Source of the DNA: Pseudomonas sp. SJZ074
GTDB lineage: Bacteria; Pseudomonadota; Gammaproteobacteria; Pseudomonadales; Pseudomonadaceae
Direction of reading: 5' to 3'
Length of the DNA stretch: 64,000 nt
NCBI RefSeq assembly: GCF_007828215.1
Contig: NZ_VIUE01000007.1
Coordinates: 124,001 to 188,000, forward strand
In this document: one piece after another, positions 47,202-57,498 of the stretch
Layout of the letters: every line of letters begins with the position of its first letter
Position numbering within the stretch: position 1 is the stretch's first letter
The notes under the pieces: generated by a model
Told to the model about the DNA's origin: nothing
What the model saw: only the letters and a program-made list of their open reading frames with translations
The model's database searches: none
Position numbers and translations under genes: made by a program

Positions 47202-47606
47202 GTGACACAAAAACAGGAAGAGGACGACAAGGTCCGTCTCGATAAGTGGTTGTGGGCGGCACGATTTTATAAAACACGTGCGCTTGCCAAGGCCGCCATC
47301 GAAAGCGGCAAGGTTCACCATCGGGGCGAACGTTGCAAGCCGGGCAAAGAGCCGCGCATCGGTGATGAGTACGTCATTCGCGCCGGGTTCGATGAAAAGA
47401 CCGTAGTGGTCGAGGCCCTGTCGATCGTGCGGCGTGGGGCACCTGAGGCGCAGACCCTGTATCGTGAAACCGAAGCCAGCATTGCCAGGCGCGAAGCCGC
47501 CGCTGCTCAATGCAAGGCCGGAGCCCTGGGGGTCAGTACCGACGGCAAGCCGAGCAAGAAACAGCGTCGGGATCTGTTCAAGTTCCGCGGCAGCAACAGC
47601 GAATAA
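47202..47606 (+). CDS. hslR: Ribosome-associated heat shock protein 15
   Basis: S4-domain RNA-binding protein of 134 residues that binds 50S subunits carrying stalled nascent chains and helps recycle them. The S4 core VRLDKWLWAARFYKTRALAK begins near residue 10, and the tail is basic (KPSKKQRRDLFKFRG). I use a GTG start at 47202 because GAGG lies seven bases upstream and the length matches E. coli HslR. Followed by hslO in the same direction. Confidence 0.94.
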   Translation: MTQKQEEDDKVRLDKWLWAARFYKTRALAKAAIESGKVHHRGERCKPGKEPRIGDEYVIRAGFDEKTVVVEALSIVRRGAPEAQTLYRETEASIARREAAAAQCKAGALGVSTDGKPSKKQRRDLFKFRGSNSE

Positions 47607-47645
47607 AAACGCTTCCAGAACAATGCGCATTGTCTGGAGGATCTA

Positions 47646-47677
47646 CTGTGGCGAGGGGATTTAGCGAAACGCCACAG
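47646..47677. repeat. Degenerate GTGGCGAGGG-family repeat
   Basis: CTGTGGCGAGGGGATTTAGC is followed by a partial inverse GCCACAG. It lies between hslR and hslO. Confidence 0.55.
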
Positions 47678-47789
47678 AAAGGTATTGGATGCAACGAACG
47701 GTGCGGCTGTCCCTCCCTTGCTTGGAACCACCTTCGAATGCCCATAAAATGTTCGACATCCTTTGCCATCACCTCAGATACCCATCCTT

Positions 47790-48692
47790 ATGACTGATTT
47801 ACCGGATAATGACTGCACCCAACGTTTCATCTTTGATGACATCGACGCCCGTGGCGAACTGGTGGCGTTGGAGCGTAGCTATGCCGAAGTCCTTGCCAAG
47901 CACCCCTATCCGGAGCCGGTCGCGCAACTGCTCGGTGAGTTGATGGCGGCGGCGTCGCTGTTGATCGGTACGTTGAAATTCGATGGCTTGCTGATCCTCC
48001 AGGCCCGCTCCGAAGGGCCGGTTCCGATGCTGATGATCGAATGCTCCAGCGAACGCGAGATCCGGGGCCTGGCCCGCTATCACGCCGATCAGATCGCCCC
48101 AGGCGCGGCGCTGGCCGACCTGATGCCCAATGGTGTGCTGGCCCTGACGGTCGACCCGACCCATGGCAAGCGCTACCAGGGCATTGTCGATCTCGACGGC
48201 GCGTCCCTGGCCGAATGCTTCACCAATTACTTCGTCATGTCCCAGCAGACCAATACCAGGTTCTGGCTCTATGCCGACGGACGGCGCGCCCGCGGCCTGC
48301 TACTGCAACAATTGCCCGTCGACCGCATCCGTGACCCGGAAGAACGTGAGGCCAGCTGGCAGCACGTCACGGCTCTGGCCAGCACCTTGAACGCCGACGA
48401 GCTGCTGAGCCTGGACAACGAAACGGTACTGCGTCGTCTCTACCACGAAGAAGCCGTGCGTCTGTTCGACGAGTTGCCGGTGCGCTTCCAATGCAGTTGC
48501 TCTCGTGAACGATCCGGCAATGCGCTGGTCAGTCTGGGTCTGGAAGATGCGCAGCATCTGGTCATCGAGCATGGCGGTGCCATCGAGATCGATTGTCAGT
48601 TTTGCAATGAGCGTTACCTGTTCGATGGGGCGGACGTTGCGCAATTGTTCGCCGGAGCGGGTGTCGAGGCACCGTCAGATACTCGTCACTGA
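47790..48692 (+). CDS. hslO: Redox-regulated chaperone Hsp33
   Basis: A 300-residue chaperone turned on by oxidation. The zinc-binding cysteines are at the C terminus as FQCSCSRER and [10 protein letters not shown] (CxC and CxxC), which form disulfides when oxidised. N-terminal marks include [20 protein letters not shown] and [20 protein letters not shown]. The ATG at 47790 gives the conserved start. hslR-hslO pairing is common in gammaproteobacteria. Confidence 0.96.
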   Translation: MTDLPDNDCTQRFIFDDIDARGELVALERSYAEVLAKHPYPEPVAQLLGELMAAASLLIGTLKFDGLLILQARSEGPVPMLMIECSSEREIRGLARYHADQIAPGAALADLMPNGVLALTVDPTHGKRYQGIVDLDGASLAECFTNYFVMSQQTNTRFWLYADGRRARGLLLQQLPVDRIRDPEEREASWQHVTALASTLNADELLSLDNETVLRRLYHEEAVRLFDELPVRFQCSCSRERSGNALVSLGLEDAQHLVIEHGGAIEIDCQFCNERYLFDGADVAQLFAGAGVEAPSDTRH

Positions 48693-48803
48693 ATCGGTTC
48701 AGTGTAGGTAAATCTCCTGACAAACGCCGGATTTACGCCGTACTGACGGGAGGGCCCTACTCTTTTTGGGCTTTTCTGGCATAATCCGGCCCACTTTTTT
48801 CGG

Positions 48804-50415
<1,612 letters not shown>

Positions 50416-50432
50416 GGTTTGGTCAGCCATAA

Positions 50433-50458
50433 AAAACCGCCCTTTGGGGCGGTTTTTT
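50433..50458 (+). terminator. Rho-independent terminator of pckA
   Basis: AAAACCGCCC and GGGGCGGTTTT pair across a short loop and run into six T residues, about 20 bases after the pckA stop. The symmetry also suits the minus strand. Confidence 0.93.
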
Positions 50459-50466
50459 ATGGGCGG

Positions 50467-50656
50467 CTATTTGTGTGAGGAGAGGTGGAAGGCGGGTGCC
50501 ATGCTGTCCTGATCACGCTTGGACAACCCCAAGGCTCCAGCCAATACGGACCATTGGCTGACGACCTCTTTAAACTGCGAAATGATGCCCTGCGCATCCT
50601 TTTGGTTGACCCGAAAGTACTCAGCTACTTCCAGGACAAGCTCAAGGTCCACCCTG
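50467..50656 (-). pseudogene. Remnant of a HipA-type kinase C terminus
   Basis: About 60 codons read LELVLEVAEYFRVNQKDAQG, then VSQWSVLAGALGLSKRDQDS before the stop. This matches the end of HipA toxins, where the helical pattern of residues around Ala, Trp and GLS is typical. The rest of the kinase and any HipB antitoxin are missing. The frame upstream is taken over by the DUF6124-like gene. No plausible own start. I read it as a fossil of a toxin-antitoxin locus. Confidence 0.55.
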
Positions 50657-50660
50657 ATGC

Positions 50661-50927
50661 CTAGCGCAATCGCTGCCGCACCACCTCCAGCAGTTCGCTG
50701 CCATCCTGCACCAACAGATAAAGCGCATGGACGATGCTGGGGATGTCCTTTACATCGGCATGCTCGAAGCAAAGACAATGCAGGGTTTCGAGCAGATCGC
50801 TGGAGGCTTGGATTCGTTGGGCGGCGGCGTCGCAGAGGTGCTGGAGATCGGCCTCGGTGTCGATGACCAGCACAGGAGTGCTGTTGAGCCGCTGGTATTG
50901 CTCGACAGGCGGGTTGGATGGTTGCAT
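50661..50927 (-). CDS. Small DUF6124-like hypothetical protein
   Basis: An 88-residue acidic, helical protein starting MQPSNPPVEQYQR, with LVIDTEADLQHLCDAAAQRI and SIVHALYLLVQDGSELLEVV. The opening proline-rich run, the IDTE segment and the helix pair resemble the Pseudomonas-specific DUF6124 group of unknown role. I choose 50927 because AAGAGG lies five bases upstream. A longer start at 50963 adds MARFKRRTEEAQ without such a site. It is followed at once by the hipA remnant. Function unknown. Confidence 0.62.
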   Translation of the reverse strand: MQPSNPPVEQYQRLNSTPVLVIDTEADLQHLCDAAAQRIQASSDLLETLHCLCFEHADVKDIPSIVHALYLLVQDGSELLEVVRQRLR

Positions 50928-51225
50928 TTGAGCCTCTTCGGTACGACGTTTGAATCGCGCCATGGACTATAGAGAGCTCTATTCAGGGATCGCAATATGG
51001 CCTGGAGGGACAGGTTGTGTAGGACGTTTACCGGCGTCTGACGCTCGATAAGCGCCTTATTCCTGATGCCTGCTCGCTGTCCTGTTTTCCGCGTAAATCT
51101 CCGTTAGGTCCTACACATGCTCTGTAGGCATGGCCCAAGAAGCGGTAGGCTGCTTCTGATAAGGCCGTAATGGATCACGGCCCTATCATCAAATACTTGC
51201 TGAGCGAAACCGGCCGTTGCGCAGG
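50928..51225. other. Gene-free stretch of 298 bases
   Basis: No open frame with a believable start or family was found on either strand. It separates the DUF6124-like gene from the mini-lipoprotein gene, and both face the same way. Confidence 0.5.
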
Positions 51226-51363
51226 TCAGCCAGGCAATGACGAGATCGCAGGCATCACGGTCTGGGCTTTGTCGTGGGCAAGCAGGGGCGGTATTTCGGG
51301 GACTCTCATGCATCCGCCCAACAGCAGGGAGGTGATGAAGAGGATGGTGAGTTTGTGCGACAT
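51226..51363 (-). CDS. 45-residue lipoprotein downstream of a subtilase gene
   Basis: A short frame with a complete lipoprotein signal: MSHKLTILFITSLLLGGC, with lipobox LLGGC placing the lipidated cysteine at residue 18. The mature peptide is only 28 residues (CMRVPEIPPLLAHDKAQTVM and a short tail). AAAGGG precedes the ATG. It starts 22 bases after the stop of the subtilisin-like lipoprotein gene, so the two probably form an operon. Residue +2 is methionine, so outer-membrane sorting is expected. No family recognised. It might be a substrate, inhibitor or partner of the protease. Confidence 0.6.
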   Translation of the reverse strand: MSHKLTILFITSLLLGGCMRVPEIPPLLAHDKAQTVMPAISSLPG

Positions 51364-51385
51364 GGTTTTTCCCTTTGAAAGTTTA

Positions 51386-52450
51386 TCAATCAACCATTGA
51401 TGCAGGAGTGCGCAGAGACGCCGCTTCAAGGTCCATCAACCCTCGCCCATAGGCCTCGCTATTGGCGTAGATACCCGTGCGATTGCTGGTTGCCAGCAGG
51501 TGCTCGCGTACTTGCTGCGGACTGAGTTGTGGATAACGGCTCTGCAGTGCAGCCAATGCGCCGGTGACCAGCGCGGCAGCCGGGGAGGTGCCGGCGGTGG
51601 ATACGTAACGTCCATCCTTGGCAACGGTGAGCAGGCCTGCCTGAGCGCCTGCGTCTCCACCGGGAACGGCGATGCACCAGGCTGCCGCGACCCCGCAATA
51701 ATTGGATTTGCCATTGATGGCGCTGCCGTCGCTCTTCAGTGCCACGACGGCGATCCAGCCCTTTTCCAGCTCAGGCAACGCCAGTGGCAAGCCCGGTTCT
51801 GCCAGGGGCTGGCGCTTGAGTTCATTGCCGGTCGGAAAGACAAATACTGCACCTTCCGATACCAGCTTTCGGGCGACGCCCAGTGAGTCAGGCATCACCT
51901 GGTTGTAACGTGCTTCGGTGATTTCGGTTGCAGGGATGGCGTTGGCCCACGAGTTGTTGAAAAGGCGGGCGCCCTTGTCAAAGCCACTTTGCCAGGATCT
52001 GGCAATTTCGCTGTCGAAGAAAAACGGCTCGTTGTCGTCGCCAAAGCGAAAGGGGATCAGCCGGGCGTTGAAGGCGATCCCATGCATGCCCTGATTGTCC
52101 TTGTTGGCGGCGAGGATGCCCGCCATCTGGGTGCCGTGGCCGACGCGGTCAACCGTGTGGGGACGATCCTCGACATAGTCGTATCCCGGATCATTCAACC
52201 TGCCTTCGAACTCTTGCAGATGGGCGTTGAGTCCCGAGTCGACCAGCGCCACGGTCACGTCCTGGCCGGTGCCGCCACGTGCATACAAAGCCGAAGCCTT
52301 TACGACGGACAGGCCTCGTTGCGCGAGATACTCGGGGGTTTCGAACACGGCCGGTTCCACGCCGGTTTGTTCAGGAATGCTCAAGCAGCCGGCCAGCAGT
52401 GACGCTGACGTGATGGCCAGGGCGCGTAGCGCGGAAAACAGGTGTGGCAT
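51386..52450 (-). CDS. Subtilisin-like serine protease lipoprotein (S8 family)
   Basis: A 354-residue S8 protease. The signal peptide ends in a lipobox (ASLLAGC, Cys22). The catalytic triad is visible: Asp in TVALVDSGLN, His in VGHGTQMAGILAANKDNQG, and Ser in STAGTSPAAALVTGALAALQ, with oxyanion Asn in PTGNEL. There is no autotransporter barrel, no P-domain and only a very short propeptide region (LSIPEQTGVEPAVFETPEYL). It should act on the periplasmic face of the outer membrane or at the cell surface. Followed by a mini-lipoprotein gene. Confidence 0.88.
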   Translation of the reverse strand: MPHLFSALRALAITSASLLAGCLSIPEQTGVEPAVFETPEYLAQRGLSVVKASALYARGGTGQDVTVALVDSGLNAHLQEFEGRLNDPGYDYVEDRPHTVDRVGHGTQMAGILAANKDNQGMHGIAFNARLIPFRFGDDNEPFFFDSEIARSWQSGFDKGARLFNNSWANAIPATEITEARYNQVMPDSLGVARKLVSEGAVFVFPTGNELKRQPLAEPGLPLALPELEKGWIAVVALKSDGSAINGKSNYCGVAAAWCIAVPGGDAGAQAGLLTVAKDGRYVSTAGTSPAAALVTGALAALQSRYPQLSPQQVREHLLATSNRTGIYANSEAYGRGLMDLEAASLRTPASMVD

Positions 52451-52715
52451 GGTTCGGTCCTTGAACAGAGCTCTTGATCACCGGGCCTCCTGGCCCGATG
52501 TGTCGCGTGAATTGACGGTGCACCTTAACCCGGGAGCGGTGCCGGAACGAGGCATCAAAGTGCCCGGATTTGTATCACCTCATGGCAGGCAGGTAAGCGC
52601 ACCTGTGAGCTGCATCCATCCGCTGAATGCCGCCTATCACACGAATAAATTTCAAAAACAGCCTGCGGCTGACTAAGGTGAAGGCTGTCTTTGGATCGCC
52701 GACGAGAGAGCAGAT

Positions 52716-53933
52716 ATGAGCCAGACGATTGAGCACGCCGCCGTGATCGGTGCAGGCACCATGGGGCGGGGCATTGTGATGTGCCTGGCCAATGCCGGCG
52801 TGACGGTGCGCTGGGTCGATAACAATCCGCAGATGCTCGAGCAGGCGCTGGCAGCCGTAGCTGAGACCTACGCCCATGGTGTGCGCCAGGGCCGTATTGA
52901 CCAGGGGGAAGCCGATGCCCGGATCGCCAGAGTGACCAGGGCAAGCGACTACGCGGCGATCCGAGAGGTGGACCTGGTGATCGAAGCGGTTTATGAGAAT
53001 CTTGAACTCAAGCAGCAGATCTTCCGCCAGTTGGATGGCCTGCTCAAGCCTGAGGCGATTCTGGCGAGCAACACGTCGGCCCTGGATATCGACGCCATTG
53101 CCACCGTCACGCGCCGCCCAAGCCAGGTCCTGGGGCTGCATTTCTTCAGTCCGGCGCACATCATGAAGCTGTTGGAAATCGTGCGCGGCGCACAGACCTC
53201 CAGAGCGGTGCTGGACACCGCCCTCGCATTGGGCAACCGCATGGGCAAGGTCAGTGTGGTGTCGGGCAATTGCCACGGGTTCATCGGCAACCGGATGCTT
53301 CACCCTTATGTGCTGGAAGCCCGCAAAATGTTACTGGAGGGCGCCTTTCCCCATCAGGTCGATGCGGCGCTACAGGGTTTCGGCTTCGCCATGGGGCCGT
53401 TCCGGATGTACGACGTGGTCGGGATCGACCTGGAGTGGCGGGCGCGGGAACTGGCCGGCAAAGGCCAGGATGCGCCCGAGGTGCAGGTGGACAATCGCCT
53501 GTGCGAGCTCGGGCGGTTCGGCCAGAAAAGCGGCAACGGGTACTATCACTACGAGCCCGGCAGCCGGCAGGCCGAGCATGACGTAGAAGTCGATGCGCTG
53601 GTGCAGCGGGTTAGTGAAGAACTGGGTTTCCAGCGTCGGGAAATCGGCAGCGGGGAAATTCTCGAGCGTTGCCTGCTGGCACTGGTCAACGAGGGGGCGA
53701 AGATCCTCCAGGAGGGCATTGCCGGGTCGGCACACGACATCGATCTGGTGTATCTCAACGGCTACGGGTTTCCGGCGGACAAAGGTGGTCCGATGGCCTG
53801 GGCTGACCAGCAAGGGCTTGAGGATATCCACGCGCGATTGCTGGAGCTCGAGACGAAGCAGGGGGACCAGTGGAGACCTGCACGCCTGATCGGGGAGCTG
53901 GCGGCGCAGGGCAAGGGATTCGCGCAACGGTAG
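52716..53933 (+). CDS. 3-hydroxyacyl-CoA dehydrogenase
   Basis: A 405-residue NAD-dependent dehydrogenase resembling the C-terminal half of FadB. It has the Rossmann loop [20 protein letters not shown] (residues 8-27), [20 protein letters not shown], the catalytic region [13 protein letters not shown] and [20 protein letters not shown], and two C-terminal 3HCDH domains ([20 protein letters not shown]). It oxidises 3-hydroxyacyl-CoA in fatty-acid or related acyl degradation. The thioesterase gene 40 bases downstream suggests a joint pathway. Confidence 0.9.
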   Translation: MSQTIEHAAVIGAGTMGRGIVMCLANAGVTVRWVDNNPQMLEQALAAVAETYAHGVRQGRIDQGEADARIARVTRASDYAAIREVDLVIEAVYENLELKQQIFRQLDGLLKPEAILASNTSALDIDAIATVTRRPSQVLGLHFFSPAHIMKLLEIVRGAQTSRAVLDTALALGNRMGKVSVVSGNCHGFIGNRMLHPYVLEARKMLLEGAFPHQVDAALQGFGFAMGPFRMYDVVGIDLEWRARELAGKGQDAPEVQVDNRLCELGRFGQKSGNGYYHYEPGSRQAEHDVEVDALVQRVSEELGFQRREIGSGEILERCLLALVNEGAKILQEGIAGSAHDIDLVYLNGYGFPADKGGPMAWADQQGLEDIHARLLELETKQGDQWRPARLIGELAAQGKGFAQR

Positions 53934-53973
53934 CCATCTCGCAACGATCACTGACAACCGAAAAGGGAAACTG

Positions 53974-54393
53974 ATGCCCCAACGTACCGAATACCCTCAT
54001 CTGCAAGCCATCACCACGCGCTGGCATGACAACGACGTGTACGGTCACGTCAATAACGTCACCTACTACAGCTTCTTCGATACGGCGGTGAACACCTATC
54101 TGATCGAGGTCGGCGGCTTGGATATCCAGGGTGGGGAGGTCGTGGCGTTTGTGGTGAGTTCGGCCTGCGACTACTTTGCGTCCATCGCATTTCCCGAGCG
54201 AATTGAAGTGGGCCTGCGGGTCGGCAAATTGGGCAGCAGTTCGGTGCAATATGAACTGGCTGTGTTCAAGGCGGGCGAGGAAGAGGCCTGCGCAGCGGGG
54301 CGCTTTGTCCATGTGTTCGTGGATCGGGCGTCGAATCGGCCGGTGGCGATTCCGGATCGCCTGCGTGCGGTCCTGGAGCAGTTGGTGGTTTGA
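53974..54393 (+). CDS. Hotdog acyl-CoA thioesterase (YbgC-like)
   Basis: A 139-residue 4-hydroxybenzoyl-CoA thioesterase-type hotdog protein. The motif [20 protein letters not shown] carries the catalytic aspartate. [20 protein letters not shown] follows. It should release free acids from acyl-CoA made by the preceding dehydrogenase operon. AAAGGG lies upstream of the ATG. A hairpin terminator follows. Confidence 0.9.
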   Translation: MPQRTEYPHLQAITTRWHDNDVYGHVNNVTYYSFFDTAVNTYLIEVGGLDIQGGEVVAFVVSSACDYFASIAFPERIEVGLRVGKLGSSSVQYELAVFKAGEEEACAAGRFVHVFVDRASNRPVAIPDRLRAVLEQLVV

Positions 54394-54397
54394 AACG

Positions 54398-54436
54398 AAA
54401 AATCGCAGCCTCCGGCGAGCGGTAGGCTGCGATTTT
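54398..54436. terminator. Hairpin terminator AATCGCAGCC/GGCTGCGATT
   Basis: AAAATCGCAGCC and GGCTGCGATTTT pair around TCCGGCGAGCGGTA, a form seen often in Pseudomonas. It lies between the convergent thioesterase and glycine-zipper genes and could serve both. Confidence 0.8.
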
Positions 54437-54459
54437 CAGCGGCTGGCATCAGTCAGCTA

Positions 54460-54939
54460 TCAGTCGCGGTAGTGGCGGTGGTGATGCTTGCGATGCCCGT
54501 ACGCATGGCCGCGACCCGGATGGCCGTCACGGTAGTAGCGGCGGTCACCACGGCGACCTTCATAGCGACGATCATCGTCATCGTCCTTGCCCATGTAGTT
54601 ACCCAGTGCGCCGCCGGCGCCACCGCCTGCCGCTGCACCGATCAGGCTGCCAGTGCTGCCACCCACGCTGCGGCCGACCACGTTACCGCCGGCTGCACCC
54701 AGTGCGCCGCCGATCGCCGCTTCGCCACGGCTGTGCTTGTCTGCGCCGACGGCACTACCGCCAGCGCCGCCCAGGGCCGCACCGATGGTCGAACCGGTAT
54801 TGCCGCCCAGAGACTGGCCGACGACCGAACCCAAAACCCCGCCCAATGCGCCGCCGACACCTGCTTCGGCGGTACCGCCGGCAGACGCGACGCCACTGAC
54901 CAGGCCGAGGGACAACAAGAGAATGGAGGAGAACTTCAT
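54460..54939 (-). CDS. Secreted glycine-zipper protein with a His/Arg/Tyr tail
   Basis: A 159-residue protein: signal peptide (MKFSSILLLSLGLVSGVASA), two glycine-zipper blocks, an acidic stretch DDDDD, then a tail rich in Arg, Tyr, His and Gly (RRGDRRYYRDGHPGRGHAYG). The blocks are tandem relatives: GSVVGQSLGGNTGSTIGAAL and GNVVGRSVGGSTGSLIGAAA. Glycine zippers pack or insert into membranes, and the tail could bind metal or anionic polymer. Function unknown. Confidence 0.8.
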   Translation of the reverse strand: MKFSSILLLSLGLVSGVASAGGTAEAGVGGALGGVLGSVVGQSLGGNTGSTIGAALGGAGGSAVGADKHSRGEAAIGGALGAAGGNVVGRSVGGSTGSLIGAAAGGGAGGALGNYMGKDDDDDRRYEGRRGDRRYYRDGHPGRGHAYGHRKHHHRHYRD

Positions 54940-55096
54940 AGAGGAGCCTCAAAGGGATGACGGCGCGATCCTGAGGCTGGCTTCGCTTGGTGACAATCGA
55001 AATCCGACGAGTAGCACGACTTGTGCACAATTCTCTAAGTTATTGTTTTCTCTTCGGAACTTAATGTATTTGCGCCGGTCTTTAGCTACTTCGGAC

Positions 55097-55127
55097 AGGC
55101 CGTTTTCTATAAAAAACGGCCTTTTTT
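55097..55127 (+). terminator. Strong terminator with no assigned upstream gene
   Basis: AGGCCGTTTT and AAAACGGCCT form a 10-bp stem followed by T residues on the plus strand. The only features upstream on that strand are about 150 gene-free bases after the start of the minus-strand glycine-zipper gene. It may end a small RNA. Confidence 0.7.
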
Positions 55128-55149
55128 GTGGGCGAATGAAAAGCGATGG

Positions 55150-57498
55150 TCAGGCCGATCTGGCCAGGATCAACCCCTCTTCGCTCGCCGCCTCCAAACG
55201 GATTGCCACGAACTTCGAGGTTGGGGTATCGCTTTCGTCGCCAGTGCTTTCCAGCGGCACCAATGGATTCACTTCCGGGTAGTAGGCCGCGGCCTGGCCG
55301 GCAGGAATGTCGAATGCCAGCAGGGTAAACCCCTTGACCCGTCGCTCGCGACCGTCATCCCAGAGCGAGACGATATCGGCCTTCTGGCCTGGCTTGAAGC
55401 CCAGGCGAATGATGTCGGCTTCATTGACGAACAGCACGTCACGTTGGCCTTTCACACCACGATAACGGTCGTTGAGGCCGTAGATGGTGGTGTTGTACTG
55501 GTCGTGGGAGCGCATGGATTGCAGGATCAGGTCCGGCAACTGACCGGTGGCGCGGGTGCGCTCATGCACCAGGTCAGCCGGTAACCGGTTGGGCTTGAAG
55601 TTGGCGCGGCCCGAAGGGGTGTTCCAGCGACGTACACTGGCGCTGTTGCCCAGGTAGAAGCCGCCAGGGTTGTGCAATTTCTCGTTGAAGTTCTTGAAGC
55701 CGGGAACGGTATCGGCGATCAGGTCGCGGATGCGGTTGTAGTCGGCCACCAGCCAGTTCCAATCCACCGGACGCTCACCCAGGGTGGCGGCGGCCATGCC
55801 GGCAATGATCCAGGGCTCGGAACGCATCTGGTTCGACAGGGGTTCCAATTGCCCATTGGAGGCGTGGACCATGCTGAAAGAGTCTTCCACGGTAACCGCT
55901 TGCGAGCCAGCGGCTTGCCGGTCGATGTCGGTGCGACCCAGGCACGGCAGGATCAACGCTTCCTTCCCATGGGCCAGATGGCTGCGGTTGAGCTTGGTGC
56001 TGATCTGTACGGTCAGGTCGCAGTTGCTCAGGGCCTGGAAAGTCCGGTGACTGTCCGGGGTGGCCTGGGCGAAGTTGCCGCCCAGACCGATGAAGACTTT
56101 CGCCTGGCCCGCGGCCATGGCATGGATCGCCTCGACCACGTTGTGGCCGTTCTCCCGCGGTACCTTGAATTGGAAGCGCCGCTCCAGTGTGTCGAGAAAT
56201 GCGGCGGGTGGGCGCTCGTTGATTCCCATGGTCCGGTCGCCCTGCACGTTGCTATGGCCGCGAACCGGGCACAAGCCCGCGCCGGGCCGGCCGATATTGC
56301 CGCGCAGCATCATCAGGTTGGCGATCTCCTGGATGGTCGCCACCGAATGGCGATGCTGGGTGATGCCCATCGCCCAGCACATGATCACGTTCTTGCTGTT
56401 GGCGTACATACGCGCCGCCTGCTCGATTTCCACCAGGGTCAGGCCCGACTGCTCGACGATCTGCTCCCATGGGGTGTCGTCGACCACGGCCAGGTATTCC
56501 AGCACGTTGGCACTGTGCTCGTTGAGAAAGACGTGGTCGAACACGGCAGGAGCGCCGGCTTTTTGCGCTTCACGTTCCCATTGCAGCAGGAATTTCGCCA
56601 TGCCGCGCAAGATGGCCATGTCGCCGCCCAGGGCCGGGCGGAAAAACGCGGTGTTGGTGGGTTTGTTACCGTTGGTGAGCATCTCGAACGGGTTCTGCGG
56701 ATGCTGGAAGCGCTCCAGGCCACGCTCTTTGAGTGGATTGATGCAGACCACCTGGGCCCCGCGCTTCACTGCTTCGCGCAGCGGTTCGAGCATTCTTGGG
56801 TGGTTGGTCCCTGGGTTCTGGCCCCAGACGAAAATCGCGTCGGAGTGCTCGAAATCGTCGAAGGTCACCGTGCCCTTGCCCACGCCGACACTCTGGGACA
56901 GCGCCACACCGCTGGCCTCGTGGCACATGTTCGAGCAGTCGGGGAAGTTGTTGGTGCCGAAAGCGCGCACGAACAATTGATACAGGTAGGCCGCTTCGTT
57001 GCTGGCCCGGCCGGAGGTGTAGAACTCGGCCTGGTTCGGGCTGGACAGTCCTTTCAAGTGCTTGCCGATGAGGGTAAACGCCGCTTCCCAGCTGATGGGT
57101 TTGTAGCGATCGGTTTCGGCGTCGTAGCTCATCGGCTCGGTCAGGCGGCCCTGGTATTCGAGCCAGTAGTCGCTCTGCTCCAGCAATGAAGTGACGCTGT
57201 GCCGGGCGAAAAATGCAGCGTCGACACGGCGTTTGGTCGCTTCCCAGTTCACCGCCTTGGCGCCGTTTTCGCAGAACTTGACCATGCCGCTTTCCGGCGA
57301 GTCGCCCCAGGCGCAGCCCGGGCAGTCGAAGCCACCGTTCTGGTTGGTCTTGAGCATCATGCGCAGGTTTTTCAGCGCGTTATCGCTGGTCAGCCAGGCC
57401 TGGGTAACGCTGATCAGCGCCCCCCAACCACCGGCCGGGCCTTTGTAAGGCTTATAGCGCGGTACGGGTTTCTGGTCGACTTGTTGATGCTTGCTCAC
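55150..57498 (-). CDS. FdhF/YdeP-family molybdopterin oxidoreductase
   Basis: A 782-residue molybdenum bis-MGD enzyme related to formate dehydrogenase. The N terminus has one iron-sulfur cluster motif, FDCPGCAWGDSPESGMVKFC, and the molybdopterin regions include FYTSGRASNEAAYLYQLFVR, FVWGQNPGTNHPRMLEP and NVQGDRTMGI. It matches the YdeP branch, linked to acid resistance in E. coli, rather than true FdhF (no selenocysteine). No quinone or NAD partner subunit is nearby. The fdhD gene overlaps its start by four bases, consistent with its need for a sulfurated cofactor. Confidence 0.92.
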   Translation of the reverse strand: MSKHQQVDQKPVPRYKPYKGPAGGWGALISVTQAWLTSDNALKNLRMMLKTNQNGGFDCPGCAWGDSPESGMVKFCENGAKAVNWEATKRRVDAAFFARHSVTSLLEQSDYWLEYQGRLTEPMSYDAETDRYKPISWEAAFTLIGKHLKGLSSPNQAEFYTSGRASNEAAYLYQLFVRAFGTNNFPDCSNMCHEASGVALSQSVGVGKGTVTFDDFEHSDAIFVWGQNPGTNHPRMLEPLREAVKRGAQVVCINPLKERGLERFQHPQNPFEMLTNGNKPTNTAFFRPALGGDMAILRGMAKFLLQWEREAQKAGAPAVFDHVFLNEHSANVLEYLAVVDDTPWEQIVEQSGLTLVEIEQAARMYANSKNVIMCWAMGITQHRHSVATIQEIANLMMLRGNIGRPGAGLCPVRGHSNVQGDRTMGINERPPAAFLDTLERRFQFKVPRENGHNVVEAIHAMAAGQAKVFIGLGGNFAQATPDSHRTFQALSNCDLTVQISTKLNRSHLAHGKEALILPCLGRTDIDRQAAGSQAVTVEDSFSMVHASNGQLEPLSNQMRSEPWIIAGMAAATLGERPVDWNWLVADYNRIRDLIADTVPGFKNFNEKLHNPGGFYLGNSASVRRWNTPSGRANFKPNRLPADLVHERTRATGQLPDLILQSMRSHDQYNTTIYGLNDRYRGVKGQRDVLFVNEADIIRLGFKPGQKADIVSLWDDGRERRVKGFTLLAFDIPAGQAAAYYPEVNPLVPLESTGDESDTPTSKFVAIRLEAASEEGLILARSA

